From Paracoccaceae bacterium (lineage in GTDB: Bacteria > Pseudomonadota > Alphaproteobacteria > Rhodobacterales > Rhodobacteraceae): a DNA stretch of 15,954 nt. The position numbers were made by a program, and so were the translations under genes. Shown in pieces: positions 7,314 to 14,224 of the stretch (position 1 is the stretch's first letter; the number at the start of each line of letters is the position of its first letter). Where the stretch lies: assembly GCA_030625695.1 (NCBI GenBank), contig DAOUQK010000041.1:1-15954 (forward strand), read 5' to 3'. The notes beneath the pieces were generated by a model. The model had not been told where the DNA came from and ran no database searches. It saw only the letters and a program-made list of their open reading frames with translations.

Positions 7314-8003
7314 ATGGAACGAATACTTAAGGTGTCGTCGGGCATGCACGCGATATCAGCGTCGATCGGACGAGCCAGCGGATGGCTGATCCTGCCGCTT
7401 ATCTTTACTATCATCTTTGATGTGGTGACCCGAAAGCTGGACGTGACCCGGCTCTATTTCTCGGATTTCACTATTGAATATGGCTATTCTGTATCCACCA
7501 TTATGCAGGACCTTGAATGGCATTTTCACGCGGTCATTGTGATGATGAGTTTTGGCGTCGGATACTTGATGAATGCTCATGTACGCGTCGATGTATTCCG
7601 CGAACTGGTGTCAAAACGCAAACAGGCATGGAACGAATTCTTCCTGCTGATCGTGTTTGGCCTGCCGTTCCTGACAACCTTGCTGTATTACAACTGGACG
7701 CTGTTCCACATCTCCTGGCTTCAGGGCGAAGGCTCGGATTCGATGACCGGCATTGACTGGCGCTGGGCGGTCAAATTCGCCCTGCCTCTGGGAACTGTTC
7801 TGATATACATGGCAACGCTGGCAACATTGGGCCGGTTGTTTGTCTACCTGTTCGGGTCAGGGGCCGTCAAAGACGAAGCCGAATCAATGATACAGATATT
7901 TTCTGACAACCACGACGATCTGGAAGCGATCCGAGATCAACTGGAACACGCGCTGGAGGACGAAGTCAAACACGTCCATGACATCGAAGATAAAGGGCAG
8001 TAA
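7314..8003 (+). CDS. TRAP transporter small permease (DctQ type)
   Basis: A 229-residue inner-membrane protein with four hydrophobic segments: WLILPLIFTIIFDVVTR, AVIVMMSFGVGYLMNAHVRV, FFLLIVFGLPFLTTLLYY and FALPLGTVLIYMATLATLG. The HVRVDVF motif after helix 2 is characteristic of TRAP small subunits. It pairs with the large permease two bases downstream. A charged tail of about 45 residues after the last helix (DEAESMIQ to the end, rich in D, E and H) is longer than in typical DctQ proteins. I chose the ATG at 7314, with GGGGTGGA directly before it, over a TTG at 7302 that has no ribosome-binding site; the spacing is tight, so the start is not certain. Confidence 0.88.
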   Translation: MERILKVSSGMHAISASIGRASGWLILPLIFTIIFDVVTRKLDVTRLYFSDFTIEYGYSVSTIMQDLEWHFHAVIVMMSFGVGYLMNAHVRVDVFRELVSKRKQAWNEFFLLIVFGLPFLTTLLYYNWTLFHISWLQGEGSDSMTGIDWRWAVKFALPLGTVLIYMATLATLGRLFVYLFGSGAVKDEAESMIQIFSDNHDDLEAIRDQLEHALEDEVKHVHDIEDKGQ

Positions 8004-8005
8004 CG

Positions 8006-9607
8006 ATGCAGGAAATTTTTACCGCCGTTTATGAACATCTTTATACCTATATCGGCGCCTGGATGTTCCTGGCGCTGGCCCTGACCCTGTTCACCGGCAT
8101 CCCGGTGCCGTTTGCCCTTGGCGGTGTGGCCACTGCTACGGCCCTTTTGGCGATCAAACTGGAATTCCTTGAATGGCCGGTGTTCTATCAGGTCGTGCAA
8201 CGGGTCTATGGCGGGGACGGGGGATCAGGCGCGATCCAAAACCCGATCTTGGTCGCCATTCCCTGTTTCGTGTTTATGGGCACGATGCTGGAGAAATCCA
8301 AAGTCGCAGTTGACCTGCTGAACATCCTGCAAGTGATGCTCCGCCGGGTACCCGGCGGTCTGGCCCTGTCGGTCACGGTCATGGGCACAATCATGGCTGC
8401 CACAACCGGCATTATCGGGGCCTCGGTGGTGATGATCACCTTGCTGGCCCTGCCAACCATGCTGGCGCGCGGCTATAGCCCTTCGCTGGCGACAGGCACC
8501 ATTGCCGCCTCGTCCACTCTGGGCATCCTTATTCCACCGTCGATCATGCTGGTGCTGATGGCCAACCTGTTGGCGGTATCGGTCGGCAACTTGTTCATTG
8601 GTGCGATCTTTCCAGGGTTGATCCTGTCGGGGTTGTACTTTGCCTATATCCTGATCTTCGCAATCCTGCGCCCGTCGGCAGCCCCGGCAATGGGGGAGGA
8701 CGAGATTAATATGGCCCCGACAAACAAGCGCAATCTTGCGGTGTTTGTGGTGTTTATTCTGGCCTGCATCGGTCTTTCCAAGAACGGTAGCTGGCTTATC
8801 TGGGATGGGATCAACTGGACTCTGGTGTCATTCATCCTGATCTTCCTGTTCTCAAGCGTGATGGGCCGTAGGGAAGGCAACACCTTGCTGGGCGGCATCC
8901 TTAAGGGCTTTGTACCACCGGTGTTCCTGATCGTTATCGTCCTCGGGTCGATCTTTGCTGGTTGGGCCACGCCGACCGAAGCGGCTGGCGTTGGTGCCAT
9001 GGGGTCAATGGTATTGGCCTGGATGAACCGGACCATGACCATGGATGTGATGCGCTCGGTGGTGAACCGGACCACGCTGACCACAGCGATGATTTTCTTC
9101 ATCTTTGTCGGCGCGACCGCCTTTTCCACCGTGTTCCGCAATGTTTACGGCGAAGACCTGATCATCGACTTCATCGAGCATCTGGCGCTTGGGCCATGGG
9201 CGTTGTTGTTCATGCTGATGGGCGTGATTTTCATTATGGGGTTCTTCTTTGACTTCCTGGAAATCACCCTGATCATCCTGCCGGTCTTTGCCCCGATCAT
9301 CCGCCATCTGGCTCCGGCCTTTGCCTCGCATATCGGTATGGAAGGCGCGCCACTGGCTGCGATGCAGGCGCAGACGATCTATTGGTTTGCCATTGTGGTC
9401 GCGGTCAATCTGCAAACGTCGTTCCTGACGCCGCCCTTTGGCTTTGCCTTGTTCTATCTAAAAGGCGTGGCCCCCAAAAGCGTGTCGATGCAGCATATCT
9501 ATGCCGGCATTGTGCCGTTTGTGATCCTGCAATTGATCGGGCTTGGGTTGGTGCTGGCCTACCCGCAAATCGCACTTTGGCTGCCGGATCAGATTTTGGG
9601 CCGCTAG
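8006..9607 (+). CDS. TRAP transporter large permease (DctM type, long form)
   Basis: A 533-residue polytopic membrane protein that forms the sodium-coupled transport channel. Diagnostic DctM segments are present: NPILVAIPCFVFMGTMLE, MGTIMAATTGIIGASVVM, AASSTLGILIPPSIMLVL, GWATPTEAAGVGA and SFLTPPFGFALFYLKG. It is about 100 residues longer than the usual 425-residue DctM. The extra length sits mainly mid-protein, around NKRNLAVFVVFILACIGLSK and the following WLIWDGINWTLVSFILIFL, and probably adds membrane helices. This long form is typical of the mannitol/chloroaromatic TRAP branch (COG4664). The ATG is two bases after the small-permease stop, preceded by AAAGGG. A terminator follows 32 bases downstream. 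Confidence 0.93.
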   Translation: MQEIFTAVYEHLYTYIGAWMFLALALTLFTGIPVPFALGGVATATALLAIKLEFLEWPVFYQVVQRVYGGDGGSGAIQNPILVAIPCFVFMGTMLEKSKVAVDLLNILQVMLRRVPGGLALSVTVMGTIMAATTGIIGASVVMITLLALPTMLARGYSPSLATGTIAASSTLGILIPPSIMLVLMANLLAVSVGNLFIGAIFPGLILSGLYFAYILIFAILRPSAAPAMGEDEINMAPTNKRNLAVFVVFILACIGLSKNGSWLIWDGINWTLVSFILIFLFSSVMGRREGNTLLGGILKGFVPPVFLIVIVLGSIFAGWATPTEAAGVGAMGSMVLAWMNRTMTMDVMRSVVNRTTLTTAMIFFIFVGATAFSTVFRNVYGEDLIIDFIEHLALGPWALLFMLMGVIFIMGFFFDFLEITLIILPVFAPIIRHLAPAFASHIGMEGAPLAAMQAQTIYWFAIVVAVNLQTSFLTPPFGFALFYLKGVAPKSVSMQHIYAGIVPFVILQLIGLGLVLAYPQIALWLPDQILGR

Positions 9608-9639
9608 GGCAAACTGCCAATTTTGAAAGACAATTATGG

Positions 9640-9672
9640 ATGCGGCAGGGGAAACCCTGCCGCATTTCGCAT
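9640..9672 (+). terminator. Rho-independent-like terminator after the TRAP operon
   Basis: ATGCGGCAGGG (9640-9650) pairs perfectly with CCCTGCCGCAT (9655-9665) around a GAAA tetraloop, giving an 11-bp stem. TTCGCATTT follows, a modest T-rich tail. It separates the transporter from the aldolase/dehydrogenase gene, which then has its own promoter. Confidence 0.75.
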
Positions 9673-9693
9673 TTCATCCCTTGGCACCCCTAA

Positions 9694-9729
9694 TTGACAT
9701 TTGTCATCCTCATCTGATCATTGTAATAT
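9694..9729 (+). promoter_or_regulatory. promoter with overlapping operator-like palindrome
   Basis: TTGTCA (9701-9706) and TAATAT (9724-9729) are separated by 17 bases and lie 32 bases before the aldolase/dehydrogenase ATG. They fit a sigma-70-type promoter with one mismatch at -35 and two at -10. The -35 overlaps the perfect inverted repeat TGACA-TT-TGTCA (9695-9706), a likely repressor or activator site. The overlapping TTGACA (9694-9699) lacks a good -10 at normal spacing. Confidence 0.5.
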
Positions 9730-9760
9730 CTAACCAGCGGGCTGGAATGGAGAACACGTT

Positions 9761-11815
9761 ATGAAATCGCTTTGGGTTGATCAGGATGCCGCCGACATGG
9801 TGGAAAACTACGCATCTGTCGGTGTCCCCAAGGACATCGCCTTGCGCGTCTATAGCACCCGTCTGCTGGGTAGCGACGCCCGGTTGGTGCTGCATGGCGG
9901 CGGAAACACATCGGTCAAAACCACCATGGACGACCTTTTGGGCGAACCGAGTCAAGTCATGTGCATCAAAGGCAGCGGTTGGGATATGGGCGTGATCGAA
10001 CCGGGTGGCCTGCCCGCTGTCCGCCTTACCCCCTTGCAAAAGCTGCGCCACCGCGAACGTCTTAGTGACGCCGACATGATCACAATTCAACGCACCAACC
10101 TGCTGGACGCGACCGCCCCGACCCCGTCAGTTGAAATGCTGTTGCATGCCTTTTTACCGCATAAGTTTATCGACCACACCCATGCCTCGGCGATCCTGTC
10201 GCTTACCGACCAACCTGACGGGGCCGCGATTTGCCGCGAGGTCTTCGGAAGCCGCGTTGGCATTGTGCCATACGTCTTTTCCGGCCTCGATCTGGCGCAA
10301 AAGGCGGCAGAGGTTTACGAAGTCAACCCCGATGTCAAAGGTTTAATCCTGTTAAAACATGGGGTTTTCACCTTTGGCGATACTGCACAACAGGCCTACG
10401 CACGAATGATCGAATTGGTCAGCCTGGCCGAGGCCCACATCGCCGCCTCAAAACCTGCGCAGTTTGCACCCGCCGCCCTGCCCGCCCGTCTTGCCCCGCT
10501 TACCGATATCTTACCGATCATTCGCGGGGCCTGCGCCGAACCGGATTCCAAGGGCAATCACGCGCGCCTGATCTGCCAGTTTCGCACCAGCGCGCGGATC
10601 ATGGCGTTCGTCAACGGGAAAGCGTTGAAAGATTACGGCCAACGCGGGGTTGTGACCCCTGACAACATCATCCGCATCAAGAACAAACCACTGATTGTGC
10701 CTGCCCCGGACGCTGACGACCCGGAAGGGTTTGCCGAAGCTGTCGCGCAGGCCTGCGACGCTTACGTCACCGCCTACCACAAATATTTCGCCGACAACCA
10801 CAACGCCAGCGCCGAACCAAAAACCGAACTGGACCCGATGCCACGTCTGGTACTGATCCCCGGGCACGGGTTGGTGGGCCTGGGAGAAACCAACCAAGCC
10901 GCTGAAATTGCTGCCGATATGGGCGAAGAGGCCATCAACGTGATCACCGATGCCGAAGCCATCGGCACCTTTGAAGCCTTGCCCGAAGCGACGTTGTTTG
11001 AAATGGAATACTGGTCGTTGGAGCAGGCCAAACTGGGGCAGACACGACAGGCCCCGCTGGCCGGTCAAGTTGCCGTCATCACCGGCGGTGGTGGGGCCAT
11101 TGGTGCTGCCTGTGCAGAATTGTTTGCGCAAAACGGGGCTGAGGTTGCGATTCTGGACCTGAATGGCGAAGCGGCGACAAAGGTTGCCGTCGGCATTTCA
11201 CCAACCGCATTGGGGTTGGAATGTGATGTGACGGATGCCGTCTCTGTCCGGACGGCGTTTGACACCATCTGTCAGTCGTTTGGCGGCGTCGACATTGTCA
11301 TTTCCAACGCCGGGGCCGCATGGCAAGGCCGGATAGGAGAGCTGGACGACGCCACCCTGCGCAAAAGTTTTGATCTGAATTTCTTTTCACATCAATGCAT
11401 TGCCCAAAACACCGTGCGTATCATGCTGGCGCAAAAAACTGGTGGCGTGCTATTGTTCAATGCCTCAAAACAAGCGATCAATCCCGGCGCCAATTTTGGC
11501 GCTTACGGTCTGCCAAAGGCCGCGACTTTGTTCCTGTCACGCCAATACGCGCTGGAATACGGGACTGATGGCATACGTTCTAACGCCGTTAATGCCGACC
11601 GCATCCGCAGCGGATTGTTGTCGGATGACATGATCGCATCGCGCTCACAGGCGCGTGGGTTAAGCGAGGCAGATTATCTGGCTGGCAATCTGTTGAAGCG
11701 CGAAGTCACGGCGCAGGACGTGGCACAGGCGTTTTTGCATCAGGCAATGGCGATGAAAACCACCGCTGATGTGACAACGGTGGATGGCGGCAATATCGCC
11801 GCAATTCTGCGCTAA
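9761..11815 (+). CDS. bifunctional class II aldolase / short-chain dehydrogenase
   Basis: A 684-residue fusion. The N-terminal half is a class II (zinc) aldolase: HGGGNTS (45-51), a candidate catalytic Glu125, and zinc-ligand histidines 139, 141 (FIDHTH) and 200 (KHGVF). The C-terminal half is a complete SDR domain with TGGGGAIG (441-448), Asp466 at the end of strand 2 (NAD rather than NADP preference), NAG (516-518), Asn540, Ser569 and Tyr582-x3-Lys586. Both active sites look intact. The architecture matches the RhaD/YuxG-type fusion (COG3347), whose rhamnose members cleave rhamnulose-1-phosphate and oxidise the lactaldehyde. No kinase or isomerase is nearby, so rhamnose should not be assumed. 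TGGAG precedes the ATG by eight bases. It may process the substrate of the upstream transporter, an inference from position only. Confidence 0.9.
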   Translation: MKSLWVDQDAADMVENYASVGVPKDIALRVYSTRLLGSDARLVLHGGGNTSVKTTMDDLLGEPSQVMCIKGSGWDMGVIEPGGLPAVRLTPLQKLRHRERLSDADMITIQRTNLLDATAPTPSVEMLLHAFLPHKFIDHTHASAILSLTDQPDGAAICREVFGSRVGIVPYVFSGLDLAQKAAEVYEVNPDVKGLILLKHGVFTFGDTAQQAYARMIELVSLAEAHIAASKPAQFAPAALPARLAPLTDILPIIRGACAEPDSKGNHARLICQFRTSARIMAFVNGKALKDYGQRGVVTPDNIIRIKNKPLIVPAPDADDPEGFAEAVAQACDAYVTAYHKYFADNHNASAEPKTELDPMPRLVLIPGHGLVGLGETNQAAEIAADMGEEAINVITDAEAIGTFEALPEATLFEMEYWSLEQAKLGQTRQAPLAGQVAVITGGGGAIGAACAELFAQNGAEVAILDLNGEAATKVAVGISPTALGLECDVTDAVSVRTAFDTICQSFGGVDIVISNAGAAWQGRIGELDDATLRKSFDLNFFSHQCIAQNTVRIMLAQKTGGVLLFNASKQAINPGANFGAYGLPKAATLFLSRQYALEYGTDGIRSNAVNADRIRSGLLSDDMIASRSQARGLSEADYLAGNLLKREVTAQDVAQAFLHQAMAMKTTADVTTVDGGNIAAILR

Positions 11816-12030
11816 GGCGGTTTCGTTTGACCTGGCGCAGGGCGGCCGACCGGTTTTGTCTTATCCTGAGAAACCCGGCGACCGGCCCGTATCAGGAGAG
11901 TTCTGGCCGTTTCGTACATGGAGTTTCAGGTGGTTTGACCGTTTTGTACAAACATTTTTCACCAGCCCGCCCAAAGATAGACCTGTCAATCACGAAGTGA
12001 CTTACCCTTAACCCCTGACCAATGACGGGA
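11816..12030. other. gene-free stretch downstream of the aldolase/dehydrogenase
   Basis: This is the first part of the 387-bp convergent gap that continues to 12202. I see no coding sequence here with family resemblance or a good ribosome-binding site. The only visible items are a short palindrome TTTGTACAAA near 11943-11952 and loosely repeated GACCGGTTTTGT/GACCGTTTTGT segments (near 11850 and 11938). No T-tailed terminator is evident. Confidence 0.5.
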
Positions 12031-12090
12031 ATCAATACCTCCCTATGATAACATGTCATATATGACATGTTATCATAGGGAGGTATTGAT
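12031..12090. repeat. perfect uninterrupted 60-bp palindrome
   Basis: The 30 bases 12031-12060 (starting ATCAATACCTCCC, ending ACATGTCATA) are followed immediately by their exact reverse complement at 12061-12090, with no spacer or mismatch. Symmetry stops abruptly at both ends (A at 12030, C at 12091). The centre is AT-rich and would extrude readily as a cruciform. Each strand carries AGGGAGGT, a strong ribosome-binding sequence, near its 3' end. It lies between convergent genes and has no T-run, so it is not a standard terminator. No transposase or flanking target duplication is visible. Possibilities include a resolvase or protelomerase-type site, a mobile-element relic, or a regulator site. 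Confidence 0.95.
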
Positions 12091-12144
12091 CAGTGCAAAT
12101 GGTATGGGTCAGCAGATACTTGAAGGGTCACGTCACTGATCAAT
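12085..12144. repeat. second inverted repeat overlapping the palindrome
   Basis: ATTGATCAGTG (12085-12095) and CACTGATCAAT (12134-12144) are perfect 11-bp inverted arms 38 bases apart. The left arm begins within the last six bases of the 60-bp palindrome. In RNA those six bases can pair either within the palindrome or with the downstream arm, so the two hairpins partly exclude each other. Confidence 0.7.
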
Positions 12145-12202
12145 TATTGGGCAGGTTGGTATTAACAATGGTTACAGACAAATCCGACCTTTCAACCCGC
12201 CC

Positions 12203-12436
12203 CTAGGGGCAGGGTCCGGCATGGGCCTGTAACCGGCGCAGCACAAACAGCCGGATGGCCGAGGCCAGCCCCATTTCCGTCCCGCGTTTCGCATCAATCT
12301 CGGCGGCCAGCACGTTCAGGGGCCGTTTCTCACTGGCCGCTATCCGGCAAAATTCCTGCCAAAATTCATCCTCCAACGACACGGATGTACGGTGCCCCTT
12401 TAAGGTCAGAGAATGCTTCTTCGGTCGCCCGCTCAT
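12203..12436 (-). CDS. ribbon-helix-helix domain protein
   Basis: Encodes 77 residues starting MSGRPKKHSLTLKGHRTSVS. It fits the RHH_4-type family: a basic N-terminus, the HRTSVSLEDEFWQEFCRIA strand-helix, then the second helix in LNVLAAEIDA and a hydrophobic SAIRLFVLRRL end. These are small dimeric DNA-binding or DNA-binding-like proteins. Its ATG overlaps the DUF4169 stop (ATGA), so it is translationally coupled to that gene and to fumC. Its TAG lies in the 12-bp palindrome GCCCCTAGGGGC (12199-12210). The target is unknown; autoregulation of the fumC operon is possible but unsupported. Confidence 0.82.
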   Translation of the reverse strand: MSGRPKKHSLTLKGHRTSVSLEDEFWQEFCRIAASEKRPLNVLAAEIDAKRGTEMGLASAIRLFVLRRLQAHAGPCP

Positions 12437-12609
12437 CTTTCCACTTCATGCCCGTCCAGATCGCGTTTGGTCTTGGCCAAAACTGCTGCGGCCTGATTTT
12501 TTTCGACCTTGCTCTGGCCAAACTTCGCCGCATTCTTATCCGCGCACGCGCGCCCACTTGCGCGCGCTTTCTGTTTTCGAAACCGGTTCAGGTTGACCGG
12601 TTTTGCCAT
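12433..12609 (-). CDS. DUF4169 family small basic protein
   Basis: A 58-residue frame, read directly from the minus strand: it begins MAKPVNLNRFRKQKARA and ends RDLDGHEVER. This is the DUF4169 pattern, a very basic N-terminal half and a helical Ala/Lys-rich half with a DGHEVE ending. Its ATG (12609-12607) shares one base with the fumC TGA (TGATG), and its own TGA overlaps the RHH ATG (ATGA). The three genes are therefore translationally chained. The protein is soluble, with no membrane segment or signal peptide. Function is unknown; lysine and arginine content suggests nucleic-acid or ribosome contact, which is inference only. Confidence 0.82.
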   Translation of the reverse strand: MAKPVNLNRFRKQKARASGRACADKNAAKFGQSKVEKNQAAAVLAKTKRDLDGHEVER

Positions 12610-14012
12610 CACTTTGGCCCGATCATGTTTTCCGGGCGCACCACCCGGTCAAAGGTGGCCTCGTCCACCAGACCCATCGCAATCGCCTCTTGTTTCAGGG
12701 TCGTGCCGTTCTTGTGCGCCGTTTTGGCCACGCGGGTGGCGTTGTCATAGCCGATCTCGGGTGCCAATGCTGTCACCAGCATCAGAGATTCGCGCATCAG
12801 TTTGTCGATCCGCGCTTCGTCAGCTTTTAGCCCAGACATCAGATTATCGGTGAACGTCGAACAGGCGTCGCCCAGAAGTTTCATGGATTGCAATACGTTA
12901 TACGACATCATCGGTTTGTAGACATTCAGCTCAAAGTGCCCTTGCGACCCGGCAAAGCCAACGGCCGCGTCATTGCCCATCACCTGCACGCACACTTGGG
13001 TCAGCGCCTCACATTGGGTTGGGTTGACCTTGCCCGGCATGATCGAGCTGCCGGGTTCATTTTCTGGCAGGATCAACTCACCCAGGCCACAGCGCGGGCC
13101 AGAGCCCAGCAGACGGATATCATTGGCGATTTTGAACAAAGACCCGGCGACGGTTTTCAACGCGCCTGAGATTTCGACCATCGCGTCATGGGCGGCCAGT
13201 GCTTCGAACTTGTTGGGGGCGGTGATAAACGGCAGGCCGGTGATTTGTGCCATATTGGCCGCCACCATCACGTCCCAGCCTTTGGTGGTATTCAGCCCGG
13301 TCCCCACCGCCGTGCCGCCCTGCGCCAGTTCATATATCCGGCCCAACGCATCGCGTACCCGGGCGATTCCCATGGCCACCTGATGGGTATAGCCGGAAAA
13401 CTCCTGTGCCAATGTCAGGGGTGTGGCATCCATCGTATGGGTGCGGCCAATCTTAATAATCCCTTCAAATTCCTCGACTTTTCCCTGTAACGCGCTGTGG
13501 AGTTTTTCCAATCCGGGCAGCAGGACATCCCGCGCGCTCATCGCCGTCGAGATGTGCATGGCGGTGGGAAACGTATCATTCGAAGACTGGCCCATGTTGC
13601 AGTGATCATTGGGATGCACCGGGTCTTTGGAGCCGATCACCCCGCCCATGATTTCAATCGCCCGGTTGGCGATCACTTCGTTGGCGTTCATGTTCGACTG
13701 GGTGCCGGACCCGGTTTGCCAGACCACCAGTGGGAAATTGTCGTCAAACGTGCCGTCAATCACCTCGGATGCGGCCTGAACAATGGCGTCACCGCGTTCG
13801 GCGTCCAGCTTGCCCAATGTCATATTTGCCTGGGCACAGGCCTTTTTGATCACCCCCAAAGCACGAACAATGGCGATGGGCTGTTTTTCCCAGCCGATAG
13901 GAAAGTTCAGGATCGACCGCTGGGTCTGGGCACCCCAGTATTTGTCGGCGGGCACTTCCAGGGGGCCAAAACTGTCACTTTCGGTGCGGGTATCGGACGG
14001 CGTATCGGACAT
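12609..14012 (-). CDS. fumC: class II fumarate hydratase
   Basis: A 467-residue cytoplasmic TCA-cycle enzyme interconverting fumarate and malate without an iron-sulfur cluster. All superfamily signatures are present: GSGTQSNMN (101-109), HPNDHCNMGQSSND (133-146), GRTHTMDATPLTLAQEF (189-205, with the active-site His192) and GSSIMPGKVNP (321-331, with catalytic Ser322). The length is that of FumC. GGAG lies eight bases before the ATG at 14012. It heads a three-gene coupled operon with DUF4169 and the RHH protein. The fumarase-specific HPND and THT segments make argininosuccinate lyase or aspartase unlikely. Confidence 0.96.
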   Translation of the reverse strand: MSDTPSDTRTESDSFGPLEVPADKYWGAQTQRSILNFPIGWEKQPIAIVRALGVIKKACAQANMTLGKLDAERGDAIVQAASEVIDGTFDDNFPLVVWQTGSGTQSNMNANEVIANRAIEIMGGVIGSKDPVHPNDHCNMGQSSNDTFPTAMHISTAMSARDVLLPGLEKLHSALQGKVEEFEGIIKIGRTHTMDATPLTLAQEFSGYTHQVAMGIARVRDALGRIYELAQGGTAVGTGLNTTKGWDVMVAANMAQITGLPFITAPNKFEALAAHDAMVEISGALKTVAGSLFKIANDIRLLGSGPRCGLGELILPENEPGSSIMPGKVNPTQCEALTQVCVQVMGNDAAVGFAGSQGHFELNVYKPMMSYNVLQSMKLLGDACSTFTDNLMSGLKADEARIDKLMRESLMLVTALAPEIGYDNATRVAKTAHKNGTTLKQEAIAMGLVDEATFDRVVRPENMIGPK

Positions 14013-14224
14013 GGGGTGGCTCCGTAGTTGGGAATTATCGGGTGCTCGCGGAGGGTGCGACTGGCGGCAACATATGGGGTTGGGTTTGAACCCGCAAGGA
14101 TGCGGGTGAATATCGCAGTTATTCTGCCCCTACCATTGTTCGTCGGAATTCCTACATTAGTATGAATGTCGAACAAGGTCCGCTATTGTGGATCATGACA
14201 CCCTGGATCACCGGAGGATCACTG
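14013..14224. promoter_or_regulatory. divergent control region of fumC and the exported protein gene
   Basis: These 212 bp lie between two divergent starts. Visible structures are a perfect hairpin CCCGCA-AGGA-TGCGGG (14091-14106) overlapping GGGTTTGAACCC (14082-14093), and a nested dyad: TTGTTCG (14136-14142) with CGAACAA (14170-14176), enclosing ACATT (14154-14158) and AATGT (14165-14169). The nested dyad lies about 50 bp before the plus-strand start and is a reasonable operator candidate. No -35/-10 pair stands out. Confidence 0.4.

Noticed and set aside
11784..12011. 75-codon plus-strand frame after the aldolase/dehydrogenase
   Set aside because: Its start lies inside the preceding gene, it has no ribosome-binding site, and the composition (Pro, Arg, Phe, Trp-rich) looks non-coding.
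12000..12150. Insertion sequence or MITE bounded by the palindrome
   Set aside because: No flanking target duplication or transposase fragment was found, and the similarity between the two outer flanks read inward (AAGGGT, GTCAC) is too weak to call longer inverted ends.
12366..12557. 63-codon minus-strand frame between fumC and RHH
   Set aside because: A different frame of the same strand encodes the DUF4169 protein with overlapping start and stop codons on both sides, which accounts for this stretch.
14080..14136. tRNA-like look on the minus strand (GGGTTCAAACCC flanked by CCCC and GGGG)
   Set aside because: The span is too short for a tRNA, the T-arm stem does not pair properly outside the dyad, and no anticodon arm or CCA end can be drawn.
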